NCBI RefSeq assembly: GCF_014076845.1
Contig: NZ_JACGUT010000084.1
Span: forward strand, 558,001-622,000
Direction: 5' to 3'
Source: Colwellia sp. MB3u-41
GTDB taxonomy: Bacteria; Pseudomonadota; Gammaproteobacteria; Enterobacterales; Alteromonadaceae
Length of the DNA stretch: 64,000 bases
Shown: positions 1 through 9,851 of the stretch, piece by piece
Position numbering within the stretch: the stretch's first letter is position 1
Layout: the number at the start of each line of letters is the position of its first letter
Position numbers and translations under genes: made by a program
Notes under the pieces: generated by a model
What the model was told of the DNA's origin: nothing
Seen by the model: only the letters and a program-made list of their open reading frames with translations
The model's database searches: none

Positions 1-515
1 CTGGGGCTATTGCATTAGCGTTAGCATCAGAAAAAAATCAATGGCAAATTCATGGGGTTGATTTTAGTGATGATGCGGTAACTTTAGCTAAAAAGAACGC
101 TCAACGCTTGCAGCTATCACATGTTGAAATTTATCAAAGTGATTGGTTCTCCAATATAACAGCAAATAAAAAGTTTACTATTATTGTGAGTAACCCTCCC
201 TATATCGATGGCGCCGATAAACACTTAGCGATAGGTGATGTTAGGTTTGAACCGTTATCGGCACTTGTTGCTAGTGATAACGGCTTTGCAGATATCAAAC
301 GCATTGCTAAAGACGCACAAGTTTACTTAAAAGACAATGGTGCGCTTTATTTAGAACATGGTTTTGAACAAGGGGAAGGTGTTAGAGATATATTACATCG
401 ATTAGGCTATCAATCGATTGAAACACTAAAAGATTATGCCGGAAACGATCGAGTCACTTGTTGTATTATGTTGAGTGACAACAAAAATAAAAATAATAAT
501 GAGGTATGTCGATGA
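1..515 (+). CDS. prmC: Peptide chain release factor N5-glutamine methyltransferase, 3' part
   Basis: The reading frame is open from the first bases of the window, so the N-terminal domain and start lie outside it. The visible part has a Rossmann SAM-binding segment (GAIALALASE, then GVDFSDDAVTLAKKNA) followed by the NPPY motif that holds the substrate glutamine in this family. PrmC methylates the GGQ glutamine of RF1 and RF2. Its end overlaps the start of the next gene by 10 bases, so the two are probably translationally coupled. prmC next to sirB2, sirB1 and kdsA is a common gammaproteobacterial order. Only the truncation by the window edge limits the call. Confidence 0.93.
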   Translation, partial: GAIALALASEKNQWQIHGVDFSDDAVTLAKKNAQRLQLSHVEIYQSDWFSNITANKKFTIIVSNPPYIDGADKHLAIGDVRFEPLSALVASDNGFADIKRIAKDAQVYLKDNGALYLEHGFEQGEGVRDILHRLGYQSIETLKDYAGNDRVTCCIMLSDNKNKNNNEVCR

Positions 516-874
516 AACATTTACATATGACGCTAGTCGCAATAACCATTCTATTGTTCACTTACCGTTTTGCATTAACGCTGGTGGGTTCATCACAATT
601 AAATAAAAAATGGCTGAAAATAAGTCCTCATATCGTTGATACCTTTTTATTGTTATTAGGTGTTGGCCTAGCGGTTAAATTAGCGATTAACCCATTAGAA
701 CAATTATGGTTAGCCGAAAAAATTATAGCGATAATTTTTTATATATTTACCGGTTATTACACCTTAAAATTAGCACGTAATCGAACGATGCAGATCATTG
801 GTTATTTAGGTGCTATAAGTTGGATCATGTTAGCGGTAAAAATAGCAACAACAAAACAAACGGTATTTTTATAA
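506..874 (+). CDS. sirB2: SirB2-family inner membrane protein
   Basis: A 122-residue, almost entirely hydrophobic protein with about four membrane helices, matching the SirB2 family in length and position. Two in-frame ATGs lie at 506 and 512; either could be used, since both overlap the prmC end. SirB2 is named from a Salmonella invasion-gene regulation study, but its molecular function is not established. It sits between prmC and sirB1, the usual place. Confidence 0.82.
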   Translation: MSMKHLHMTLVAITILLFTYRFALTLVGSSQLNKKWLKISPHIVDTFLLLLGVGLAVKLAINPLEQLWLAEKIIAIIFYIFTGYYTLKLARNRTMQIIGYLGAISWIMLAVKIATTKQTVFL

Positions 875-938
875 TTAATATCCTCCCTCCGAAATAAGCC
901 ATAACTTTACAATAGGGTAAGCAATTAAAAACTACAGT

Positions 939-1739
939 ATGAATGAATTATTATTTTCCGAGCTCAATGATGACGATAAATCCCTCATTGACGCTTTTGT
1001 CCTTATTGAAGAAGTTGTTTTTGGTCATAGTGACTTTGATCCCGCAGATCTTGATCATATTGTTGAACAATGTTCAGAATTGATTGTTGATACAGAAGAG
1101 TATCTGGAAAAGGCTGAACAATTGATCAATGAACTTTTCATTGAACAACTGCTTATTGATAACCAACGTGATTTTTGGCCAGTTACTGCTCATATGTTAA
1201 AGAGTGGTCTTGATTTTAAGTTAATGTCGCCCGCATTAAAAAGTATTGTATTGTGTCATATATTTCGTCTTTGTGGTTTTGAAACTGATGTGGTCTTTGT
1301 ACCAAAGAAAAATATGATCCGTGTAGTATGTGATGAACTTTATGCGATTGTTTTTGATCCCATTACGGGAGAATCATTAAACTGGCATGAGCTTGATTTA
1401 TGTATGGACGACCTTGATGGTGATCCACAAAGTGATCAAATAGAAGATATTTCGAGATTAAGCCTAATTGTTAAACATGTTAGCTCGTTGAAAAATGCGT
1501 TGATCCGTGAAGGGCAGTTTCCTCAAGCACTAAAATGTGTCGATATTTTAATTGCTTTGCGGCCAGATGATCCCTTTGAGCGTCGAGATAGAGGGTTTTT
1601 ATTACATCAACTCGATTGTTTTAAAGTCGCTTACGATGATTATCAATATTTTGTCGAAAAATGTCCAAAGGACCCTGCAGCGCAATTATTAAAAATGCAA
1701 TTGGACAAAATTACGATAGCTGATACGGTATTACATTAA
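939..1739 (+). CDS. sirB1: SirB1-family protein (transglutaminase-like fold plus TPR-like end)
   Basis: A soluble acidic protein of 266 residues, the usual length for SirB1. The N-terminal two thirds correspond to the SirB1 transglutaminase-like domain; the C-terminal third (about 180-260) is helical and TPR-like (repeated A/L pattern with RPDDPFERRDRGFLLHQL). The family has no proven enzymatic role. It follows sirB2 by 64 bases and is probably in the same transcript. Family assignment is firm from sequence pattern and neighbours; function is unknown. Confidence 0.82.
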   Translation: MNELLFSELNDDDKSLIDAFVLIEEVVFGHSDFDPADLDHIVEQCSELIVDTEEYLEKAEQLINELFIEQLLIDNQRDFWPVTAHMLKSGLDFKLMSPALKSIVLCHIFRLCGFETDVVFVPKKNMIRVVCDELYAIVFDPITGESLNWHELDLCMDDLDGDPQSDQIEDISRLSLIVKHVSSLKNALIREGQFPQALKCVDILIALRPDDPFERRDRGFLLHQLDCFKVAYDDYQYFVEKCPKDPAAQLLKMQLDKITIADTVLH

Positions 1740-1801
1740 ATAAATCCTGAAAGTAAGGTAAGCCTTACACATAAACCCAATAAAAATAACAAGGTTAATC
1801 A

Positions 1802-3064
1802 ATGGAAGATCAAATAATCAATAATAGCCCTTTTATCACGAATGATGCCACCGTTATGGGATTGCTCGCGATAATACTTGGGTTCGTTTTCTATACATCT
1901 AATAGTGAACATCCAGCCTTTAAGAAGTTCTATAAATACATACCCGCATTACTGATGTGTTATTTACTGCCGTCTTTGTTAAACACTTTTGGCATTGTTA
2001 GTGCAGAATTGAGTCAAGTAGACGAAGTCGCTAAGTATTACTTGTTACCGGCTTGTTTAGTTTTATTAACTTTGAGCATTGACATAAAAGCTATCGTTGG
2101 TTTGGGTAATAAAGCCATTATCATGTTTTTAACGGGGACGATTGGTGTCGTTATTGGCGGCCCAATTGCCTTATTAGCGATTTCAGCTATTTGGCCTGAA
2201 CTGCTTGGTGTTACAGGGCCTGAAGCTGTTTGGCGTGGTATGGCTGCACTGGCAGGTAGTTGGATAGGCGGTGGTGCGAATATGTTGGCAATGAAAGAGA
2301 TTTATGGCGCTGACGGAAAAATATTCACTATTATGGTTACCGTTGATATTGTTGTCGCCAACTTGTGGATGGCGGTATTACTGTATTTAGCCGCTAATCA
2401 TAAACGCATTGATGCGAAGAGTGGCGCTGATACTTCTGCAATCGATAGATTAATTGACCGTGTTGAAGCTTCGCAACGGGAAAACACCAAATCACCTGTT
2501 TTAAAAGACTTTATGCTGATTATCGCCGTAGGGTTTGGCGCTGCTGGTTTAGCACATTTTGCCGCAGACTATTTAGTGCCGTACTTTCAAATGAACTTCC
2601 CTGACTTGAAAAGGTTTAGCTTACATTCAAAGCTATTCTGGATCATCGTATTAGTGACAACCATTGGTTTAGGATTGTCGTTTACTAAAGCGAGAAAGCT
2701 TGAAGCTGTAGGTGCATCGAAAGTAGGTAGCAGTTTATTATACGTGTTAGTGGCGACTATAGGTTTGCATATGGACGTTACTCAAATTGTAGAGTCACCG
2801 AAATATATCGCTATTGGCGTTGTTTGGATGTTAGTGCATGTTATTTTACTACTCATTGTAGGAAAAATAATTAAAGCGCCTATTTTCTACTTAGCTGTTG
2901 GTAGTAAAGCGAATATTGGTGGTGCTGCTTCTGCGCCTGTTATCGCTTCAGCATTTCATCCTTCTTTAGCGCCTGTAGGCGTTTTACTTGCGGTGTTAGG
3001 TTACGCTTTAGGCACCTATATGGCTTGGCTATGTGGCCAGTTGTTAAGAATTATTGGTAGCTAA
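1802..3064 (+). CDS. DUF819-family integral membrane protein
   Basis: A 420-residue polytopic protein with roughly ten membrane helices and glycine-rich inner segments (GGGANMLAMKE near residue 158 and KANIGGAASAPVIA near residue 366). This pattern is typical of the DUF819 (YjcL-like) family, presumed transporters of unknown substrate. The two similar glycine-rich segments suggest an internal duplication, as in many secondary carriers; that is an inference. It lies between sirB1 and kdsA, where many relatives have the two genes adjacent, so it may be a lineage-specific insertion. Confidence 0.78.
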   Translation: MEDQIINNSPFITNDATVMGLLAIILGFVFYTSNSEHPAFKKFYKYIPALLMCYLLPSLLNTFGIVSAELSQVDEVAKYYLLPACLVLLTLSIDIKAIVGLGNKAIIMFLTGTIGVVIGGPIALLAISAIWPELLGVTGPEAVWRGMAALAGSWIGGGANMLAMKEIYGADGKIFTIMVTVDIVVANLWMAVLLYLAANHKRIDAKSGADTSAIDRLIDRVEASQRENTKSPVLKDFMLIIAVGFGAAGLAHFAADYLVPYFQMNFPDLKRFSLHSKLFWIIVLVTTIGLGLSFTKARKLEAVGASKVGSSLLYVLVATIGLHMDVTQIVESPKYIAIGVVWMLVHVILLLIVGKIIKAPIFYLAVGSKANIGGAASAPVIASAFHPSLAPVGVLLAVLGYALGTYMAWLCGQLLRIIGS

Positions 3065-3075
3065 TCGTTTGTTAG

Positions 3076-3948
<873 letters not shown>

Positions 3949-3970
3949 CTTGTTGTACCAATTCAACTTA

Positions 3971-4002
3971 ATAAAAAAGGTGCTTAAAAGCACCTTTTTT
4001 AT
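3971..4002. terminator. Bidirectional intrinsic terminator between kdsA and the symporter gene
   Basis: AAAAAAGGTGC-TTAAAA-GCACCTTTTTT is a perfect stem with A and T tracts on both sides. It can end transcription from kdsA (forward) and from the converging symporter gene (reverse). Confidence 0.9.
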
Positions 4003-4026
4003 TAAGCGATTATGAGGTTAAATGTG

Positions 4027-5391
4027 TTAACTGTCACTTTGATTTTTATCTAAATGATGAAAATCAATATTCTCAATTTTACTACCGGCATTGTCATTAT
4101 AAAAAACCTCTTCATCAAACTGGTTTTCAGATTTAGCGACTACAATCGATACCATGCTATCACCGGTAACATTCACTGCCGTTCTGGTCATATCAAGTAA
4201 GCGGTCCACACCGATAATTAAGCCAATACCTTCAACAGGTAAGCCTACTTGGTCTAATACCATGGCAAGCATTATTAAACCGACTCCTGGAACCCCAGCG
4301 GTACCTATCGATGCAAGTGTAGCGGTAAGTATTACCATTAAATATTGGCTAAACGTTAAATCGACATTAAATACTTGCGCAATAAATACGGTGGCAACAC
4401 CTTGCATGATAGCGGTACCATCCATATTAATGGTTGCACCTAATGGTACCGTAAACGAAGCGATTGAATTTTTAACACCCATTTTTTTTGTCACGGTTTC
4501 TAGTGTCACGGGTATAGTTGCATTACTGCTGGCGGTAGAAAATGCAAAGATAACGGTATCACGCATTTTTCTTAAAAAGGTAATAGGGCTCAAGCCTGTC
4601 ATTACTTTTAAGATAGTCGAATAAGTAACTGTTGCATGCAATATTAACGCAAAGAAAACCACTAAAAAATAGATCATTAGGTTCTTGAAAATATCAATCG
4701 ACATATCAGTGAACAAACTCGCTAATAAACAGAAGACACCGTATGGGGCAAGATTCATTAAGATAGTGACCAAGCGCATAATAACTGTACTCATGTCTTC
4801 AAATAAGCTAGCTACACGTTCGCCAGCTTTACCTGAGAGCGCAATGGCAATACCAAACAGTAAGGCAAAGACAATGACTTGTAGCATATTGCCTTTTGCA
4901 AAAGCTTCAAACGGGTTACTCGGGAACATTTGAATAAAAACTTGCGCTAACGATGGCGCTTCTTTACTGGCGAAAGTTGTGTCTGAGGCCATGTTGACCC
5001 CTTCACCTGGGCTTATTAATAACGCTAAAAACATCGCGAAGCTAATGGCTATTGCTGTAGTGATTAAATAAAGGGCAATAGCTTTACCGCCAATGCGGCC
5101 AAGTTTTGTCGTGTCTTTTAATGAACAAGTGCCACAGATAAGGGATACAAAAACAAGTGGAACAACCAGCATTTTCAAACTTGAAATGAAAATTTGCCCA
5201 ATGACTTCAAAAATCCCGTCAACCAAAAATGATCGTAATGAAATTTCAAAGAAATAGAGAGGGATAACAAAGTCTGATTTGTTTGGCATCAGAAATTGTA
5301 AGAACACGCCTACTGCGATGCCAGCAAGCATACCAGTAACGATTCTAGCGGTTAAACTAGCTTTTTTTTTATCAGTCATAAAGAAATGCAA
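4027..5391 (-). CDS. Dicarboxylate/amino acid:cation symporter (DAACS family)
   Basis: A 454-residue inner membrane carrier of the glutamate/aspartate/C4-dicarboxylate symporter family. Signature segments are present in order: the serine-rich first hairpin (FSTASSNATIPVT), the NMDGTA motif of helix 7, the second hairpin (ASIGTAGVPGVG) and the helix 8 substrate/cation motif (DRLLDMTRTAVNVTGDS). The arginine in the last motif is compatible with an acidic substrate, but the exact substrate (glutamate, aspartate or dicarboxylate) cannot be read here. No clear ribosome site precedes either candidate ATG (5391 or 5379). It is monocistronic and convergent with kdsA. Confidence 0.9.
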   Translation of the reverse strand: MHFFMTDKKKASLTARIVTGMLAGIAVGVFLQFLMPNKSDFVIPLYFFEISLRSFLVDGIFEVIGQIFISSLKMLVVPLVFVSLICGTCSLKDTTKLGRIGGKAIALYLITTAIAISFAMFLALLISPGEGVNMASDTTFASKEAPSLAQVFIQMFPSNPFEAFAKGNMLQVIVFALLFGIAIALSGKAGERVASLFEDMSTVIMRLVTILMNLAPYGVFCLLASLFTDMSIDIFKNLMIYFLVVFFALILHATVTYSTILKVMTGLSPITFLRKMRDTVIFAFSTASSNATIPVTLETVTKKMGVKNSIASFTVPLGATINMDGTAIMQGVATVFIAQVFNVDLTFSQYLMVILTATLASIGTAGVPGVGLIMLAMVLDQVGLPVEGIGLIIGVDRLLDMTRTAVNVTGDSMVSIVVAKSENQFDEEVFYNDNAGSKIENIDFHHLDKNQSDS

Positions 5392-5550
5392 CGTTATTTT
5401 TTATTATAAATTATGAAGAGTAGATTAACAGGTAATTCATTGATTAAAAAGCTATTGATTAAAAAGCAACTATAGCGCTATTTTTAATGAAATTTTTATA
5501 ATATAAGTTACTATTAATGAAGATGTAATTAAAAATTAAGGGATACTTGC

Positions 5551-8268
5551 ATGGCACAACTTAAACGTTTGGGTTTTTGGATTTTATTTATCACGCTAAG
5601 TGGCTGTGGTGGAAGTGGAGATGGCGGCTTGTCTCGAGTTGAAACACCTGTTGAAGGTGGTTCGGTCGTGAGTACACTTTTATTAAATATTTCTGATACG
5701 ACCGTTACGGGTGCTGCACCGGTTATCGTTACCGCGACTGTCATGCAAGGCGCTTTGCCCGTAACCAATAGAGCGGTTACTTTTACGACAACTTTAGGCG
5801 TTTTTTCGCCATCGTCTGGCTCGGCATTAACCAATGACAACGGTGAAGCGACTATCACGTTAACCGCGGGGAGTGTTCGTGGTGCGGGTGAAATATCCGC
5901 TTCTCTTTCCTCTGGTGAAACCTCTAGCGTTCCATTAGGCTTTAAAACACAAGGTGATGATATTGGTATTGTTGGTGATATCAATATCAGTGTCACTTTA
6001 ATAGACGGAGAAGGGGCCTCTACTGATACGGTAACGTCATCAAAACCTGCGAGAGTAATCGCGACTATTGATGGTATTAGCGCACCTTTAATCGTTACTT
6101 TTAGTTCAACAGTTGGCGACATACCGATCCCATCGGCGATAACTAATGCCGACAATCAAGCCATTGTTGATATTTATGCTGGAGACTCATTAGGTGCGGG
6201 CACTGTGACAGCTTCTATTACTAGTGGTGAAACCGGGCAAGTATTATTAGTTGTTGGCTCTTCTACTGTTGAAATTGGTAGCGGTGACCCGTTTGTGGAA
6301 GGTGTTGCTGATATAAGTCTAGATACCATTTCTGCAGGGGGAACAACCGTTGTTTCTGTGATTATTATTGACGACCAAGGTAATAACTTTGCTGAGCCTG
6401 TCGATATAGAATTTTCCTCTAGCTGTACCAGTCAAACAATACCAACAGCCACATTAAGTTCGCCGGTAACAACATCTAATGGCGTTGCTACCAGTACTTA
6501 TTTAGCGAAAGGTTGTATTGGGGAAGATCAAATTAATGTCACCGCCAATGCAGGGGGGATAAATTTATCAGCTAACGGAATGGTCACCGTTTTACCTGCG
6601 GATGCTGGTAGCATAGAGTTTGTTTCAGCAACACCTGAATATATTTCTATTCTAGGAACAGGTAGTACGGAACGACCTGAAAGCTCTACCATTATTTTTA
6701 GAGTATTAGATACCAATGGTAATCCTATAAACAATAGTGATGTTGATTTTTCTCTAAATACAGATGTAGGTGGTATGAATGTTATTCCTACCAGTGCTAC
6801 TACAGATAATAATGGTTTAGTGCAAACTGTTGTGAATTCTGGTTCGGTTTCTCATGCGGTTGTTGTTACCGCTAGTATTCGAGACACCAATCCCCTTATT
6901 TCCACACAATCAAGTAATTTAATTGTATCGACGGGGATTCCAGACCAGGACAGTTTTACCCTAGGAGCTGATATATTAAACCCAGAAGCATGGAATCTAA
7001 CTGGCACCGAAGTTATTGTTACTGCTCGTTTAGCTGATGCTTTTAATAATCCACCTCCTCCTACAGTGGTTTACTTTACTACAGAGGGTGGCTCAATAGG
7101 TAATTCATCAGCTGAAAAGCAATGCACAACAGATGATAGTGGAGCGTGCTTCGTAATTTGGCGAAGCCAAAACCCTCGTCCTGAAGGGCATATATTGGTT
7201 GATTTAAACAACCCATTACATGCACCTGAAAATATAAATACAATGGGACAAAGATATGGAGGTAGGGCAACTGTTTTAGCTACAACTATTGGAGAAGAGT
7301 CTTTTCCTGATCTAAATGGTAATGGTCGCTTTGATGTTTGTGAAGTCAAGGCCTTTAATGGAGGCACAGGTAAACCTTGTAATGCTGATGGCAGCATAAA
7401 TGAAGCTGGAGCAGATATAATTTACTCAGGTAATGATGTTTCTGGCCAACCTTATGATTTACCCGAAGCCTTTTCTGACTATAACGAAGATCAAGTCTTT
7501 AATCCAAGTGATGGCAGTGGGGATATTGGAGGAGAACTAGAGGAACCTTCAGATTTTAACGCTAATGGACTCTACGATGGCAAAGATGGGTTATATAACG
7601 GTGTATTATGTGCCATACCTAATCATGCAGGCTGTTCCGCGCAAAAATCACTTGATGTTAGAGGGCAATTGGTATTAGTAATGTCCGGCAGTAACCCGAG
7701 AGTGTGCATTGCGACTACGTCAGATAATTCATCGACGGTTGTTAATTTTTTGAGAGTTGATGAAGGTACTAGTGGTGATATCCGTGTTAAGACGGAATTT
7801 AATTCAGATCTTGTTCAGACACCCAAAGTGGCTGATGAGGATGCAATAATCATTGCGCGCAAAAACGGCCTATGTAGTGCTAATGTTGTCTCTATCGAAA
7901 TATCGAATGATTGGGATAATGATTCGGGTACCACGGATACTCTTGAAACGCATAATTATATTGATAGCCGTTATGACAACACAGTCTACATCAAGGGTGA
8001 AAATACTGGCTCTGTATCTGTTACTATTTCTGATTTACATAACCAACCAATGCCAGTTGGAACCACCATAAAGTTTACTGCAACGGCTGGCACTATCGTT
8101 GGTCCTAGCGATTTTACTTGGCCAAACGATAATAATAATGGCGGCGCTACTTATGCTGTGAGTATTAAAGGTGAGAAAGAAGCTAAAGCAGGGGTGTTAA
8201 TTATGGAAGTAACAACACCTAATGGACTCACTACTTTTTTTTCAGAAACTAAAATAGATATTCAGTAG
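5551..8268 (+). CDS. Large Ig-like (Big-1 type) surface lipoprotein with Ca-binding-like loops
   Basis: A 905-residue protein with a lipoprotein signal ending in LSGC (Cys19) followed by a Gly/Ser-rich linker. Several invasin/Big-1-like Ig domains follow, recognisable by repeated NDNGEATITLTAG / NADNQAIVDIYAG patterns (about residues 45-550) and another near the C terminus (about 800-900). Between them, three Asp/Asn-rich loops resemble EF-hand or dockerin-type calcium sites: DLNGNGRFD (587), DYNEDQVFN (643) and DFNANGLYD (668). An exported adhesin or structural protein is plausible, but no partner is nearby. It is transcribed alone and ends in a hairpin terminator. Confidence 0.75.
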   Translation: MAQLKRLGFWILFITLSGCGGSGDGGLSRVETPVEGGSVVSTLLLNISDTTVTGAAPVIVTATVMQGALPVTNRAVTFTTTLGVFSPSSGSALTNDNGEATITLTAGSVRGAGEISASLSSGETSSVPLGFKTQGDDIGIVGDINISVTLIDGEGASTDTVTSSKPARVIATIDGISAPLIVTFSSTVGDIPIPSAITNADNQAIVDIYAGDSLGAGTVTASITSGETGQVLLVVGSSTVEIGSGDPFVEGVADISLDTISAGGTTVVSVIIIDDQGNNFAEPVDIEFSSSCTSQTIPTATLSSPVTTSNGVATSTYLAKGCIGEDQINVTANAGGINLSANGMVTVLPADAGSIEFVSATPEYISILGTGSTERPESSTIIFRVLDTNGNPINNSDVDFSLNTDVGGMNVIPTSATTDNNGLVQTVVNSGSVSHAVVVTASIRDTNPLISTQSSNLIVSTGIPDQDSFTLGADILNPEAWNLTGTEVIVTARLADAFNNPPPPTVVYFTTEGGSIGNSSAEKQCTTDDSGACFVIWRSQNPRPEGHILVDLNNPLHAPENINTMGQRYGGRATVLATTIGEESFPDLNGNGRFDVCEVKAFNGGTGKPCNADGSINEAGADIIYSGNDVSGQPYDLPEAFSDYNEDQVFNPSDGSGDIGGELEEPSDFNANGLYDGKDGLYNGVLCAIPNHAGCSAQKSLDVRGQLVLVMSGSNPRVCIATTSDNSSTVVNFLRVDEGTSGDIRVKTEFNSDLVQTPKVADEDAIIIARKNGLCSANVVSIEISNDWDNDSGTTDTLETHNYIDSRYDNTVYIKGENTGSVSVTISDLHNQPMPVGTTIKFTATAGTIVGPSDFTWPNDNNNGGATYAVSIKGEKEAKAGVLIMEVTTPNGLTTFFSETKIDIQ

Positions 8269-8283
8269 TAAAATTTAGACAAT

Positions 8284-8311
8284 AAAAAAGCTCCTAAGGG
8301 AGCTTTTTTAT
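8284..8311. terminator. Bidirectional intrinsic terminator
   Basis: AAAAAAGCTCC-TAA-GGGAGCTTTTTT stem with A/T tracts on both sides, placed between two convergent genes (Ig-like lipoprotein and arginase-family gene). Confidence 0.9.
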
Positions 8312-8340
8312 TGTCTAAAAATGATAGTTACAACGAATAG

Positions 8341-9453
8341 CTATTTGGCCTTAGCCATCTCGGCTAATAAGAATGCTGATATTTCAGCGCCAGCCGCTAA
8401 TGTTTTGTCTCGACTTTCTTTTCCTAAACCTGTGCTGTCAGTAAAAGGAGCAATTTCCATCATGTCGGCACCGGTAATACGGTATTTCGCCGCTAAAGCG
8501 CGAAGAATATCCATTGTTTCATTTTGAAATAAACCGTCGGGCTCTGGTGTGCCTGTCGCAGCAGCGACAGTTTCATCGAGCGCATCAATATCAAAGCTGA
8601 CATAAAGCTCATCGATATTTTCATCTTGTAATTGCGCTAAAATATTTTCAATGATTTTTTCAACACCCAGCTCTTTCACTTCATGAGCCCAATGCTGTCT
8701 GACACCAAAAGTGCTTTCCCAGTGAGATTTTGGACGACCGCTCGATCGAATACCAACTTGAATCAAATGATGTTTTTCATGTAAATCATCTAAAATATGG
8801 GTACACCAAGAGCCAAAGCATAAATCGATACCTAAGCGTTCAACCAACAAATCAGTGTGGGCATCAAAATGAATAATAGCTGCACGGATGCCACGTTTTT
8901 TCTTCGCTTGTAAATAAGCTTTTGTTAACGGATAGCTTACTGAGTGATCACCGCCAATACCGAAAATACCTTTCTCAGGAAACTCAGCATAAAAATCGTG
9001 TAATACATCTTCAGTAATGGTTAATGGGCTAACCGCATAAGGGCTGTTTTCATCTTTATAAAGTGCTTTTCTACAGTTAGATAGTGTGGCTTCATTTAAA
9101 TATTTGTCATGAAGTAAATGAGGAATAACACGCACATCTCCTATGTCAAATGCTTCAAGGTCAGGATACTGTTCAAGTAAGGCTGAACGTACAAATAATG
9201 GTCCCCAGTTTGCACCACGTAAAATTCCACCACCACAATCAGAGGCTACACCTAAGATAACAGCATTTGATGCATCAGGAAGCTTGTTTAAAGAGTCTTT
9301 CCATAAATTATCAATATCGGTTGATTGGCCAAATAATGCTTGATGCAGTTGCTCTTTACGCTCTTTAGCGGTATTGACGGTAAAAACCCCATTACCTGCA
9401 GGGCATAGACAGTTGGCAAGTTTTTCCTGTAAATTGGTCCATGAAGTTGTCAT
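8341..9453 (-). CDS. Arginase/agmatinase/formimidoylglutamase-family hydrolase
   Basis: A ureohydrolase-fold enzyme of 370 residues. The binuclear manganese motifs are all present: GIGGDHSVS, IIHFDAHTD and SFDIDALDE. It most resembles HutG-like formimidoylglutamases and uncharacterised arginase relatives, with an N-terminal extension of about 60 residues. Substrate cannot be settled from sequence: formimidoylglutamate, arginine, agmatine and guanidinobutyrate are all options. No other histidine-degradation gene is nearby, which weakens a hut assignment. It is divergent from topA. Confidence 0.82.
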   Translation of the reverse strand: MTTSWTNLQEKLANCLCPAGNGVFTVNTAKERKEQLHQALFGQSTDIDNLWKDSLNKLPDASNAVILGVASDCGGGILRGANWGPLFVRSALLEQYPDLEAFDIGDVRVIPHLLHDKYLNEATLSNCRKALYKDENSPYAVSPLTITEDVLHDFYAEFPEKGIFGIGGDHSVSYPLTKAYLQAKKKRGIRAAIIHFDAHTDLLVERLGIDLCFGSWCTHILDDLHEKHHLIQVGIRSSGRPKSHWESTFGVRQHWAHEVKELGVEKIIENILAQLQDENIDELYVSFDIDALDETVAAATGTPEPDGLFQNETMDILRALAAKYRITGADMMEIAPFTDSTGLGKESRDKTLAAGAEISAFLLAEMAKAK

Positions 9454-9851
9454 ATATTTATACTCTTGTTATTTATCCCTTTCATGCTATTTATTAATAG
9501 TAAAGGAATAGTGTTTTACATAGGTGTTTTTAGGTTTTATTTTCTGAATAATTGAATTAGATAAAGAATTCAATTATCGTCAGCACCTAAAATTTTATTA
9601 GATTTATATTGTGATGAGACTGAAATATTGATGGCATTATAACGAAAATAGCTTAATTAGGCGATGTTATTAAAAATAATAACTTGTCAGCTTGGTTATT
9701 TACCGATATATCTAATAGGAATTCTAATTTCAATGATTTATGGTTTAATTGCGCTAAAAATGAGTTGCTCGGCTAATTTTTAGACAGTTATAACCGAAAT
9801 GTAATTATACTGGCAAAAAAAATAGCCAGTGACGTAGGAAAGTATATATAT
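9454..9851. other. Non-coding gap with divergent promoters expected
   Basis: 398 AT-rich bases between the divergently transcribed arginase-family gene and topA. It must hold both promoters, but I could not pick a convincing -35/-10 pair. No open frame or strong hairpin was seen. Confidence 0.5.

Noticed and set aside
8341-9453. Calling the arginase-family gene hutG outright
   Set aside because: Metal motifs fit, but no histidine-degradation gene is nearby and the substrate pocket cannot be judged by eye.
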